NCBI GenBank assembly: GCA_020161065.1
Contig: JAIUPH010000037.1
Location: 62,001-126,000, forward strand
Direction of reading: 5' to 3'
DNA from: Pseudomonadota bacterium
GTDB taxonomy: Bacteria; Pseudomonadota; Gammaproteobacteria; Burkholderiales; Burkholderiaceae_C
DNA: 64,000 bases
Shown here: one piece after another, positions 1 through 7,280 of the stretch
How positions within the stretch are numbered: position 1 is the stretch's first letter
How the letters are laid out: each line of letters starts with the position of its first letter
Notes under the pieces: generated by a model
What the model saw: the letters and a program-made list of their open reading frames with translations, nothing else
Database searches by the model: none
Told to the model about the DNA's origin: nothing
Made by a program: the position numbers and the translations under genes

Positions 1-933
1 CGCGTCGTGCTGCGCGACGCCTCGGCCTCGCGCACGCTGGCCGGCGGCACCGTGCTGGACCCGTTCGCGCCGGCCCGCTACCGCCGCACGCCCCAACGAT
101 TGAGCGAACTGGCCGCGCTGGCCGAGGCCGATGTCGCCGCGCGCGCGCTGGCCTTGCTGGCGCTGTCGCCCGGCGGCGTGGACCTGGCGCGGCTGGCGGT
201 GGCCGCCGGCGCCGGCGCCGCGGCCTTGGCGCCGGCGGCGCTGCCGCTGCCGGCGGGGGCGCTGCGCGCCCAGGGCAGCGGCTTCGACTGGGCCTTGGGC
301 GCCGCGCAGGCGGCGGCCGCGCGCCAGCAAGTGCTGGACGCGCTGGCCGCCCACCACCGCCGCGCCCCCGACGACCCCGGCCCCGACGCCGCGCGGCTGC
401 GCCGCCTGGCGCTGCCGCGGCTGGCCGAGCCACTGTGGCAGGCGCTGCTGAACGCGCTGCTGGCCGAGGGGCTGCTGCGGCGCTCCGGCGCCTTCCTGCA
501 CCTGCCGGAGCAGGGCGTGCGGCTGTCGGCCACCGAGCAGCGGCTGGCGCAGAAGGTGGCGCCGTTGCTGGCGCAAGGCGGCTTCGAAGGCGCCTGGGTG
601 CGCGACCTGGCGCGCGACGGCCGCGAATCGGAAGCGCTGGTGCGCACGACGCTGGCGCGCCTGGCGCAGCGCGGCGAACTGCACCAGGTGGTGAAGGACC
701 TGTACTACGCCGACGCGACGGTGGCGCGGCTGGCCGGCCTGGCGCGGCGCATCGGTGCCGGGCCCGACGGCGCCGTCACCGCGGCGGCTTTTCGCGATGC
801 CACGGGCCTGGGCCGCAAGCGGGCGATCCAGATCCTGGAATACTTCGACCGCATCGGGCTGCTGCGCCGCGTCGGCGACGAGCATCGGCTGCGCGGCGAT
901 TGCCGGCTGTTCATGGCGGACGGCAAGGCATGA
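1..933 (+). CDS. selB: Selenocysteine-specific elongation factor SelB, C-terminal part (5' end outside window)
   Basis: SelB is the EF-Tu-like GTPase that carries Sec-tRNA(Sec) to UGA codons marked by a SECIS hairpin. The reading frame is open from base 1, so the GTPase domains are lost to the window edge. What remains starts in the end of the beta-barrel part (motif RTLAGGTVLDP) and continues into the long Ala/Arg/Leu-rich C-terminal region, which in the family is four winged-helix domains that bind the SECIS element. The last one is recognisable (GLGRKRAIQILEYFDRIGLLRRVGDEHRL). The call is strengthened by the tRNA-Sec gene only 19 bases after the stop codon. No SECIS-bearing selenoprotein gene is visible in the window, so its client (usually a formate dehydrogenase) must lie upstream or elsewhere. 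Confidence 0.93.
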   Translation, partial: RVVLRDASASRTLAGGTVLDPFAPARYRRTPQRLSELAALAEADVAARALALLALSPGGVDLARLAVAAGAGAAALAPAALPLPAGALRAQGSGFDWALGAAQAAAARQQVLDALAAHHRRAPDDPGPDAARLRRLALPRLAEPLWQALLNALLAEGLLRRSGAFLHLPEQGVRLSATEQRLAQKVAPLLAQGGFEGAWVRDLARDGRESEALVRTTLARLAQRGELHQVVKDLYYADATVARLAGLARRIGAGPDGAVTAAAFRDATGLGRKRAIQILEYFDRIGLLRRVGDEHRLRGDCRLFMADGKA

Positions 934-952
934 AGGCGAAGACGGTTTTGAT

Positions 953-1047
953 GGAGGGGGAACGATCCTGGTGGGTCGGCCGGGCTTCAAACCCGGTGGG
1001 TGGCGCCATGCGTCGCTGGGTGGGTTCGACTCCCACGCCCCTCCGCC
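953..1047 (+). tRNA. selC: tRNA-Sec (anticodon TCA)
   Basis: This folds as a bacterial selenocysteine tRNA. It has a 5' acceptor GGAGGGG at 953-959 matched by CCCCTCC at 1038-1044, an extended six-pair D stem (CGATCC / GGGTCG), and an anticodon stem-loop CCGGG-CTTCAAA-CCCGG with anticodon TCA. A long variable arm follows, then the T arm GTGGG-TTCGACT-CCCAC and a G discriminator at 1045. The CC at 1046-1047 is followed by C rather than A, so the terminal A appears not to be encoded. The eighth acceptor position is G opposite G, so I count only seven good pairs where the E. coli molecule has eight. It lies directly behind selB. Confidence 0.93.
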
Positions 1048-1183
1048 CTCGGGCATGCGGCCCGCTGCTGCGCGGGCGCATCGCGACCCCGCGATCCTCG
1101 CCGTACCGGCGTACGGCTGCGCTTCTCGAACCACGCTGCGACCGCTCGCGACGCGGGACGCACGCCCGAGGAGGTGCGTCTGC

Positions 1184-1609
1184 GTGAAAGGGGAACTGGT
1201 GCATCCGGCGGAACTGTACTACCTGATCGAGCATCAGGTGTGGGCGCGGCTGCATGGCGACGGCACGGCCACGGTGGGCATCACGGGGCTGGGCATCCGG
1301 TTGGCGGGCGAGATCTACATGGCGCGGCCCAAGGGCGTGGGCGTGGCGGTGGCGCAGGGGCGATCGGTGGCGGTGGTGGAACTGGCCAAGTCCATCGTCT
1401 CGGTGAAGTCGCCCGTCAGCGGCACGGTGGTGGCGGTCAACGAGGCGCTGGCCGATCGGCCGCAGCTCGTGCACCGCGATCCTCATGGCGAAGGCTGGCT
1501 GGCGCGGCTGCGGCTGAGCGATTTCGATGCCGATCGTGCGGCCTTGTTGCATGGCGACGCGGTGGCGCCGGCGATGGCCCACTACGCTTGGCTGCACCGC
1601 GAGGATTGA
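1184..1609 (+). CDS. GcvH-like lipoyl-carrier protein
   Basis: A 141-residue protein of the glycine-cleavage H-protein / lipoyl-carrier fold. The lipoyl-lysine neighbourhood is clear: VVELAKS, then SPVSGTVVAVNEAL, aligning with the AVVESVKA...APVSGEVVAVN region of GcvH and placing the modifiable lysine at about residue 69. The C-terminal GWLARLRLSD also fits the family. GTG at 1184 is chosen because an AGGAGG stands about ten bases upstream; GTG at 1199 is an alternative. No gcvT or gcvP is adjacent, and the next gene is DsrE-like, so a role outside glycine cleavage is possible. Lipoate-binding proteins of the sHdr sulfur-oxidation type are one precedent, but I see no hdr genes. The substrate is unknown. 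Confidence 0.8.
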   Translation: MKGELVHPAELYYLIEHQVWARLHGDGTATVGITGLGIRLAGEIYMARPKGVGVAVAQGRSVAVVELAKSIVSVKSPVSGTVVAVNEALADRPQLVHRDPHGEGWLARLRLSDFDADRAALLHGDAVAPAMAHYAWLHRED

Positions 1610-1611
1610 AC

Positions 1612-2007
1612 ATGGGGTTCGAAGCCGATTCGGTGGCCGGCGTGGCGCTGCTGCTGTGGGCCTGCGAGCCCGAAGCGCCGCAGCGCCTGGCCACGCCTTT
1701 CTTCCACGCCGCCGCCGCGGCGGCGATGGACGTGCCGGTGGAGATCTACTTCAGCGCGCGCAGCGTGCACCTGCTGGTGCCCGGCGTCGCCGACGCGCTG
1801 CGCGCCAGCAGCCGCCACGACAAGACCATCGCCGATGCGCTGCGCGAAGCGGTGGCGCACGGCGCCGTGCTGCTGGCCTGCACCGACGCGCTGCACGCGC
1901 AAGGCCTGGGCGACGCGGCGCTGATCCCCGAATGCACGCGCCGCGGCGGCGCCGTGCAGTTCATGGCCCGCGCCTGCGATCCGCGCTGGCGCACGCTGGT
2001 CTTCTGA
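1612..2007 (+). CDS. DsrE-family sulfur-relay-like protein
   Basis: A 131-residue cytoplasmic protein with the DsrE/DsrF/YchN pattern: a Rossmann-like core ending in LLACTDALHAQGLGDAALIPE, where Cys90 sits at the position of the family's persulfide cysteine. The following stretch (RRGGAVQFMARA) matches the last strand. Cysteines are also present at 18, 108 and 122. It begins two bases after the GcvH-like gene stops and is followed at once by a lipoprotein gene, so the three are probably cotranscribed. Members carry sulfane sulfur on cysteine or act as small signalling proteins. Pairing with a lipoyl protein hints at sulfur or thiol chemistry, which is inference. Confidence 0.72.
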   Translation: MGFEADSVAGVALLLWACEPEAPQRLATPFFHAAAAAAMDVPVEIYFSARSVHLLVPGVADALRASSRHDKTIADALREAVAHGAVLLACTDALHAQGLGDAALIPECTRRGGAVQFMARACDPRWRTLVF

Positions 2008-2523
2008 ATGCGCGCCGCCGCGCTGCTGGGGCTGGCAACGCTGGCACTGCTGCAGGCCTGCGGCACGCCGTCGCGGCCGCCGGCCGCTGGACGCGCGCCG
2101 GAACCAGCAATGCCGAGTGCGCCGCCGGCCGCCGCCAGGCCCGGCGTGCTGGAACTGGAGCGGCAATGGCTGCAGTCGTGGTTCGCGCAGACGCCGGTGG
2201 CGATCACGCTGGGCGCCGATGGCGCGCTGGCCGTCGAGGTGCCGCGCGACTTCTGCTTCGACGCCGCGCACAGCGCCGTCAAGCCGCCGCTGGCCGCCGT
2301 GCTCGACAAGGTGGCCGAGAGCCTGCGCCGCCGCCGCCACCTGCGCCTGACGCTGCTGGCAGCGCCCGACGACCCCACACCCAACGCCGGCCTCGCGCGC
2401 CAGCGTGGCCTGCAGGTGCGCGCCCACCTGCAAGGCCGCGGCGTCGCCGAAACGCGCCTGGCCGCGCCGACGATGGCCGCCGGCGCTGCGCTGCGGCTGA
2501 AGCTGGCGTTGCCGGCGGGGTGA
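2008..2523 (+). CDS. OmpA-like-domain lipoprotein, small
   Basis: A 171-residue predicted lipoprotein. The N-terminus has a hydrophobic signal and a lipobox LLQAC with Cys18, followed by a Pro/Ala-rich linker. Residues from about 90 on resemble a shortened OmpA C-terminal domain: FDAAHSAVKPPLAAVLDKVAESL, then NAGLARQRGLQVRAHLQGRGV and a final hydrophobic strand. OmpA-like domains anchor proteins to peptidoglycan, but the canonical NxxLSxxRA residues are only partly kept. The ATG follows the DsrE-like stop codon with no gap, so translation is probably coupled. Its function in this trio is unknown. Confidence 0.65.
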   Translation: MRAAALLGLATLALLQACGTPSRPPAAGRAPEPAMPSAPPAAARPGVLELERQWLQSWFAQTPVAITLGADGALAVEVPRDFCFDAAHSAVKPPLAAVLDKVAESLRRRRHLRLTLLAAPDDPTPNAGLARQRGLQVRAHLQGRGVAETRLAAPTMAAGAALRLKLALPAG

Positions 2524-2628
2524 CGGCCGACGCCGGCGACGCCGGCTGACGTAATGACCCGGCGAAGCCGGCTGACGCAAAGAGCCAGCGCGCCTACCAT
2601 TGGGCCGGTCCGCGCATGGAGGTCTGCC

Positions 2629-2982
2629 TTGTCTACCGTCGCCAACGTCGTGGTTCTTCTGGTGGCCCTGCTGCACGTCTACATCCTCGTGCTGGAGATG
2701 TTCCTGTGGGACAAGCCGCAGGGGCGCAAGGCCTTCGGCCTGACGCCCGAGTTCGCGGCGCAGACCAAGGTGCTGGCGGCCAATCAAGGCCTCTACAACG
2801 GCTTCCTGGCGGCTGGCCTGTTCTGGGGACCGTCCCTGGGGAGCGCCGGCCTTGCGGTGAAGGTGTTCTTCCTGTCGTGCGTCCTGGTCGCCGGCGTCTA
2901 CGGCGCGGCCACCGCCAACAAGCGCATCCTCTTCATTCAAGCCGTTCCGGCCGCCGTCGGCCTGGTCTTGCTGCTGCTGTAG
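2629..2982 (+). CDS. DUF1304 family membrane protein
   Basis: A 117-residue integral membrane protein with four hydrophobic segments. It carries the DUF1304 signature: NVVVLLVALLHVYILVLEM, FLWDKPQGRKAFGLTPEFA, then a KVLAANQGLYNGFLAAGL stretch. TTG at 2629 is preferred over the in-frame start at 2554 because GGAGG lies at a good distance (about 2618-2622) and the resulting N-terminus (STVANVVV) matches the family's usual start and length. Function is uncharacterised. The 3' end runs 46 bases into the convergent glpD. Confidence 0.85.
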   Translation: MSTVANVVVLLVALLHVYILVLEMFLWDKPQGRKAFGLTPEFAAQTKVLAANQGLYNGFLAAGLFWGPSLGSAGLAVKVFFLSCVLVAGVYGAATANKRILFIQAVPAAVGLVLLLL

Positions 2983-4493
2983 CGCTCCCACCAGCGCGCC
3001 ACGGCCTCGCGCTGCGCGGGGCTGTAGTGCAGGCCCAGCTTGCTGCGGCGCCACAGCACGTCGTCGGCGCTGCGCGCCCATTCGTGGTCGTGCAGGTAGC
3101 GCAGTTCGACTTCGTGCAGGCCCGGCGCCACCTCGGCGCCGAGCGGCTGGTCGAGCAGCATCGACACGCGCGAGCCGTAGCTGCGCACCCAGCGCTGGCG
3201 CATCGCCGGCGGCAGCTTGGGGTGGCGGCGCGCCAGTTCGGCGTCGAAGGCGGCGATGTCGCGGTCGGGCCGCGTCGGGTGCGGCACCAGCGACGAGAGG
3301 TCGCCGCCGGGCAGCAGCGCGGTCTCGGTCCAGTGCCGTATGGGCACGCCCAGCGGCGCGCTCAGCAGGTCGGCGGCTTCCTCGGCCAGCTTGCGGAAGG
3401 TGGTGATCTTGCCGCCCCAGACGTTGAGCAGCGGCGCGCCGGGCTCGGCATCCAGTTCGAGCAGGTAGTCGCGCGTCACCGCGGCGGCGTCGCCGGCTTC
3501 GTCGTCGAGCAGCGGGCGTACGCCGGCATAACTCCATACCACGTCGGATGGCTGCAGCGTGCGGCGGAAATAACGGCTGGCCTGCACGCACAGGTACTCG
3601 GTCTCGGCGGCGCTGATGCGGGCTTCGCCGACGGCGCCGTCGTGCTCGACGTCGGTGGTGCCGATCAGCGTGAAGTCGCCTTCGTAGGGAATCGCGAAGA
3701 TGATGCGCCGGTCGGGGTTCTGGAAGAGGTAGGCGTCGTCGTGATCGAACAGCCGCGGCACGACGATGTGGCTGCCTTTCACCAGCCGCAGCGCGCGCGG
3801 GCGCGGCTGCCCGACCTGGTGCGCGAGGAACCGCGCCGCCCAGGGGCCGGCGGCGTTGACCAGCGCGCGCGCCTGCACGCTGAACGCGGCGCCGTGCTCG
3901 GGCTGCAGCGTGGCGTGCCAGCCGTCGGCGCCGCGCCGCGCCTGCGTGCAGGCGCAACGCGTGTACACGCGTGCGCTGCGGGCGGCGGCGTCGACGGCGT
4001 TCAGCGCCACCAGCCGCGCGTCGTCGACCCAGCCGTCGCTGTAGACGAAGCCATGCTTGAAGCGCGGCTGCAGCGGCGCGCCGGCGGCGTGGCCGGCCAG
4101 CCGCACGGCATGCGAAGCCGGCAGCCATTCGCGCCGCGCCAGGTGGTCGTACAGGAAGAGCCCGGCGCGGATCATCCACACCGGCCGCATCGAGGGATCG
4201 TGCGGCATCACGAAGCGCAGCGGCCGCATGATGTGCGGCGCGCTGCGCAGCAGCCGTTCGCGCTCGGCCAGCGCCTTGCGCACCAGGCCGAATTCGTAGT
4301 ACTCCAGGTAGCGCAGGCCGCCGTGGATCAGCTTGGTGCTGGCCGACGATGTGTGGCTGGCCAGGTCGTGCTGCTCGCACAGCAGCACCTGCAGCCCGCG
4401 GCCGGCCAGTTCGCGCGCGATGCCGGCGCCGTTGATGCCGCCGCCGACCACCAGCACGTCACAGCGCTGCGCTTTGGCTTCGGAGCGCGGCAA
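2937..4493 (-). CDS. glpD: Aerobic glycerol-3-phosphate dehydrogenase
   Basis: A 518-residue FAD enzyme that oxidises sn-glycerol-3-phosphate to dihydroxyacetone phosphate at the inner membrane and passes electrons to quinone. The dinucleotide-binding motif VVGGGINGAGI is at residues 15-25. Typical GlpD blocks follow: SSASTKLIHGGLRYLEYYEFGLVRKAL, LVNAAGPWA, GTTDVEHDG, AGVRPLL and NVWGGKITTFRKLAEEA. Length is normal for the family. No glpF, glpK or glpR is adjacent; the upstream neighbour on the same strand is the Mpo1-like gene 48 bases away. The last 15 codons overlap the opposing DUF1304 gene. Confidence 0.96.
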   Translation of the reverse strand: MPRSEAKAQRCDVLVVGGGINGAGIARELAGRGLQVLLCEQHDLASHTSSASTKLIHGGLRYLEYYEFGLVRKALAERERLLRSAPHIMRPLRFVMPHDPSMRPVWMIRAGLFLYDHLARREWLPASHAVRLAGHAAGAPLQPRFKHGFVYSDGWVDDARLVALNAVDAAARSARVYTRCACTQARRGADGWHATLQPEHGAAFSVQARALVNAAGPWAARFLAHQVGQPRPRALRLVKGSHIVVPRLFDHDDAYLFQNPDRRIIFAIPYEGDFTLIGTTDVEHDGAVGEARISAAETEYLCVQASRYFRRTLQPSDVVWSYAGVRPLLDDEAGDAAAVTRDYLLELDAEPGAPLLNVWGGKITTFRKLAEEAADLLSAPLGVPIRHWTETALLPGGDLSSLVPHPTRPDRDIAAFDAELARRHPKLPPAMRQRWVRSYGSRVSMLLDQPLGAEVAPGLHEVELRYLHDHEWARSADDVLWRRSKLGLHYSPAQREAVARWWERYSSSKTRPTAAGTA

Positions 4494-4541
4494 GTCGGCG
4501 GTCGTCAGAGTCGGCAGGAGGCGCGGGGCCGCGGCGCGGCT

Positions 4542-5081
4542 TCAGGCCGGGTGCGCCAGGTTGCGCAGCATGGTCGGGCCGGCGTGGCGCTCGACTTCCG
4601 AGACCAGCGGCTTGAGCAGCCCCAGCATCGCCAGCATCTCCATCGCCACGAACATCGGGCCGACCAGCAGGCCGACGGGGTCGTCGATGAAGGCCGGCCG
4701 GCGGCCTTCGTAGTAGTGGCCGATGAACTCGATCGCCCAGCCGACGGCGAAGAAGCTCAGGCCCCAGCCCAGCCAGGGGCCGAAGCCGTCGCCCGAGACG
4801 CGGTGCGCGGCCAGCATCAGCAGCGCGGTGCCGGCGCTGACGGCCAGGCCCAGCAGCAGTTCACCGCGCGTCAGGTACCACAGCGCCACGGCGGCGAAGG
4901 CCAGCCAGGCCGGCGACAGCGTGAGCCCCATCAGCACGAAGGCCGGGCGCGACAGCAGCACGCCGACGGCGAAGACGATCATCGGCACGCCGATGAAGTG
5001 CGTGAGGATGTTGCGGCGGTCGCGGTGGTGTTCGGCGTACTGCTTGAGCAGTTCGACCGCCGGGCGAAAGGGGCTGGCCAT
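4542..5081 (-). CDS. Mpo1-like (DUF962) membrane protein
   Basis: A 179-residue membrane protein of the Mpo1/DUF962 family. Key family stretches are RRNILTHFIGVPMIVFAVGV near the N-terminus and WAIEFIGHYYEGRRPAF near residue 130, both carrying the conserved histidines that bind iron in yeast Mpo1, a 2-hydroxy-fatty-acid dioxygenase. There are about four transmembrane segments. The ATG at 5081 has GGAGAA upstream. It is divergent from dcd and lies upstream of glpD in the same direction, so the two may share a transcript. Bacterial substrates of the family are not established. Confidence 0.85.
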   Translation of the reverse strand: MASPFRPAVELLKQYAEHHRDRRNILTHFIGVPMIVFAVGVLLSRPAFVLMGLTLSPAWLAFAAVALWYLTRGELLLGLAVSAGTALLMLAAHRVSGDGFGPWLGWGLSFFAVGWAIEFIGHYYEGRRPAFIDDPVGLLVGPMFVAMEMLAMLGLLKPLVSEVERHAGPTMLRNLAHPA

Positions 5082-5146
5082 GGGCGTGTTCTCCGGGCGC
5101 GGCAATGCCGTGCATGCTAGCGCGGATGCCGGGCGCGAGGGGGTGG

Positions 5147-5152
5147 AATAAT
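5147..5152 (+). promoter_or_regulatory. -10-like box inside an inverted repeat upstream of dcd
   Basis: In the 126-bp divergent gap between the Mpo1-like gene and dcd, the sequence AATAAT is flanked by GGGGTGG and CCACCCC, so the A/T-rich box forms the loop of a seven-pair palindrome. It is the only A/T-rich stretch in the gap and resembles a sigma-70 -10 element; no convincing -35 box is visible. Confidence 0.35.
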
Positions 5153-5207
5153 CCGCCACCCCGGCCTTGCGGCCGCCCCCGGCGCGGCCTTCGCGAGCGA
5201 CCAAGAC

Positions 5208-5777
5208 ATGACGATCAAGAGCGACCGCTGGATCCGCCGCATGGCCCGGGAGCACGGCATGATCGAGCCCTTCGAGCCCGGCCAGGTGCGCTTCGCGGCC
5301 GACGGCCACAAGATCGTCAGCTACGGCACCAGCAGCTACGGCTATGACATCCGCTGCGCGCCCGAGTTCAAGGTGTTCACCAACATCCACTCGACCGTGG
5401 TCGACCCGAAGAACTTCGACGAGAAGAGCTTCGTCGACATCGAAGCCGACGTCTGCATCATTCCCCCCAACAGCTTCGCGCTGGCGCGCACGCTGGAATA
5501 CTTCCGCATCCCGCGCAACGTGCTGACCATCTGCCTGGGCAAGAGCACCTACGCGCGTTGCGGCATCATCGTCAACGTGACGCCGTTCGAGCCCGAATGG
5601 GAAGGTTTCGTCACGCTGGAGTTCAGCAACACCACGCCGCTGCCGGCCAAGATCTATGCCGGCGAAGGCTGCGCCCAGGTGCTGTTCTTCGAGAGCGACG
5701 AGGTGTGCGAGACCAGCTACAAGGACCGCGGCGGCAAATATCAGGGGCAGCGTGGGGTCACGCTGCCCAAGACCTGA
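5208..5777 (+). CDS. dcd: dCTP deaminase
   Basis: A 189-residue trimeric enzyme that deaminates dCTP to dUTP, feeding dTMP synthesis. It is near-canonical along its length: [13 protein letters not shown] at the start, SYGYDIRC, and [23 protein letters not shown], which holds the catalytic Ser/Arg/Glu residues. It ends with the [14 protein letters not shown] nucleotide-binding tail. The start codon and length fit the family exactly. ypfJ follows 12 bases later in the same direction, so the two are probably cotranscribed. Confidence 0.97.
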   Translation: MTIKSDRWIRRMAREHGMIEPFEPGQVRFAADGHKIVSYGTSSYGYDIRCAPEFKVFTNIHSTVVDPKNFDEKSFVDIEADVCIIPPNSFALARTLEYFRIPRNVLTICLGKSTYARCGIIVNVTPFEPEWEGFVTLEFSNTTPLPAKIYAGEGCAQVLFFESDEVCETSYKDRGGKYQGQRGVTLPKT

Positions 5778-5789
5778 CGGGAGACGTCG

Positions 5790-6677
5790 ATGAAGTGGGA
5801 AGGCCAGCGACAAAGCGACAACGTGGAAGACCGCCGCGACGAAGGCGGCGGCGTCGGCGGTGGCGGCATGCGCATCGGCGGCCGCGGCATCGGCATCGGC
5901 AGCATCGTCGTCGCGCTGGCCGCGGGCTGGATCTTCGGCATCAACCCGCTCACGGTGCTCGGCATCCTGTCCGGCGGCGGCGACGGCTCCGAGGTGGTGG
6001 CCCAGCAGCCGCAGCCCGGCCCGGCGCCCAAGCCGCCGGCGCAGGACAAGCAGGCCGCGTTCATCTCCACCGTGCTGGCCGACACCGAAGACGTGTGGAC
6101 GGCCGTCTTCCGCGCCGGCGGCGCGCAGTACCAGCCGCCGCGGCTGGTGCTGTTCCGCGGCGCCACCAACACCGCCTGCGGCCTGGGCGAATCGGCGATG
6201 GGGCCGTTCTACTGTCCCGGCGACCGCAAGGTCTACCTCGACATGGACTTCTTCGATACGCTGCGCAGCCGCCTCGGGGCGCCGGGCGACTTCGCGCAGG
6301 CCTACGTGGTGGCGCACGAGATCGGCCACCACGTGCAGAACCTGCTGGGCATCACCGACAAGGCCGACGCGGCGCGCCGCACCAGCCGCGCCAACGACAT
6401 GTCGGTGCGCATCGAACTGCAGGCCGACTGCCTGGCCGGCGTCTGGGCCTTCCACTCGCAGCGCGGCAAGGGCTGGCTGGAGCAGGGTGACCTCGAAGAG
6501 GCGATGAACGCCGCCACCCAGATCGGCGACGACACGCTGCAGCGCAAGGCCCAAGGCCGCGTGGTGCCCGAGTCGTTCACCCACGGCAGCAGCCAGCAGC
6601 GCGTGCGCTGGTTCCAGCGCGGCGCGCAAAGCGGCGACCCCAACCAGTGCAACACGCTGGAGTCGCGCGCGCTGTAA
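5790..6677 (+). CDS. ypfJ: Neutral zinc metallopeptidase, YpfJ family
   Basis: A 295-residue single-pass membrane protein of the YpfJ / putative neutral zinc metallopeptidase family. A charged Gly-rich head (RDEGGGVGGGGMRIGG) is followed by one transmembrane segment at about residues 38-58 (IVVALAAGWIFGINPLTVLGI). A periplasmic domain follows with ACGLGESAMGPFYCPGDRKVYLD and the zinc motif HEIGHH at 176-181. A distal DCLAGVWAF block supplies the usual third acidic ligand region. Peptidase activity is inferred from the motif; physiological substrates are unknown. Confidence 0.92.
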   Translation: MKWEGQRQSDNVEDRRDEGGGVGGGGMRIGGRGIGIGSIVVALAAGWIFGINPLTVLGILSGGGDGSEVVAQQPQPGPAPKPPAQDKQAAFISTVLADTEDVWTAVFRAGGAQYQPPRLVLFRGATNTACGLGESAMGPFYCPGDRKVYLDMDFFDTLRSRLGAPGDFAQAYVVAHEIGHHVQNLLGITDKADAARRTSRANDMSVRIELQADCLAGVWAFHSQRGKGWLEQGDLEEAMNAATQIGDDTLQRKAQGRVVPESFTHGSSQQRVRWFQRGAQSGDPNQCNTLESRAL

Positions 6678-7060
6678 GCCGCCGCCGGCCGCGCGCGGCG
6701 TCGTGGCCAGCGTGGCTGCTGGCGCTGGCGCTGCTGCACGCGCAGGCGCTGGGGCTGTGGCATGGCATCGCGCATGCCGCGGCCAGCGGCGGCGCCGCGG
6801 TCGCGGCCTGGCAGACCGCGGCCTGGCAGACCGCCGCCCGGCAGGCCGCCGAGGCGCAGCCCGATGTCTTCGGCCACGCCGTCACCGACCAAGGCCAGTG
6901 CCGGCTGTACGACGCGCTGGGCAGCGCCGCCGGCCCCTGCTCGACGACCGGCGCACCGCCGGTCCTGATCGCCAGCGCGGCGCCCGCGGTGGCGCCGCCG
7001 CAGCCGCCGGCCACGTACCGCCCGCGGCCCTACGAAGCGCGCGCGCCGCCGCGCGGCTGA
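6647..7060 (+). CDS. Small exported protein of unknown function
   Basis: A 137-residue open frame whose ATG lies inside the last 31 bases of ypfJ. It has a basic N-terminus and one hydrophobic segment (WLLALALLHAQALGLWHGIAHA), consistent with a signal peptide or anchor. Next comes an Ala/Gln stretch with the direct repeat AWQTAAWQTAA, then FGHAVTDQGQCRLYDALGSAAGPC with two cysteines, and a Pro-rich tail. The H...CRLYD pattern resembles small secreted proteins often found beside metal-related TonB receptors, which fits the next gene, but I cannot name a family. The start is uncertain. Confidence 0.5.
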   Translation: MQHAGVARAVSRRRPRAASWPAWLLALALLHAQALGLWHGIAHAAASGGAAVAAWQTAAWQTAARQAAEAQPDVFGHAVTDQGQCRLYDALGSAAGPCSTTGAPPVLIASAAPAVAPPQPPATYRPRPYEARAPPRG

Positions 7061-7145
7061 AGCGCTTTCCGCCGCCCGCCACCGCGGGGCCGCGCCTGAC
7101 CGGCGCGCCCCGCGCCCGGCGCTTCGACTGATCCGCCCGCTGTGC

Positions 7146-7236
7146 CAGGCATCGCCTGGTGACGCCCTGTACCGCCTGGTGACGCCCGGTGACGCCCGGC
7201 ACCGCCCCGGTGCCGCCCGGTGCCGCCTGGCGTTGC
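7146..7236 (+). repeat. Short imperfect repeat cluster upstream of the TonB receptor
   Basis: About five imperfect copies of a CCGCCTGGTGACGCC / CCCGGTGCCGCC unit run back to back. The cluster begins with a small inverted repeat (CCAGG-catcg-CCTGG). It lies in the 220-bp gap before the receptor gene. The gap shows no A/T-rich promoter box, so the cluster may be a transcript-level structure or simple slippage sequence. Confidence 0.45.
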
Positions 7237-7280
7237 CGCGCCACCCGCGCGGGCACCGCGGGCTTGTCCCGAACCGACCC

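Noticed and set aside
1-2523. SECIS element or in-frame UGA selenoprotein near selBC
   Set aside because: None of the genes here has an internal in-frame TGA continuing into a conserved domain, so no selenoprotein can be claimed inside the window.
1582-4380. Very long minus-strand open frame (over 900 codons) across several plus-strand genes and glpD
   Set aside because: It is an Arg/Ala/Gly-rich antisense frame of the kind produced by extreme third-position G+C. The real genes (GcvH-like, DsrE-like, lipoprotein, DUF1304, glpD) show clear family motifs in other frames.
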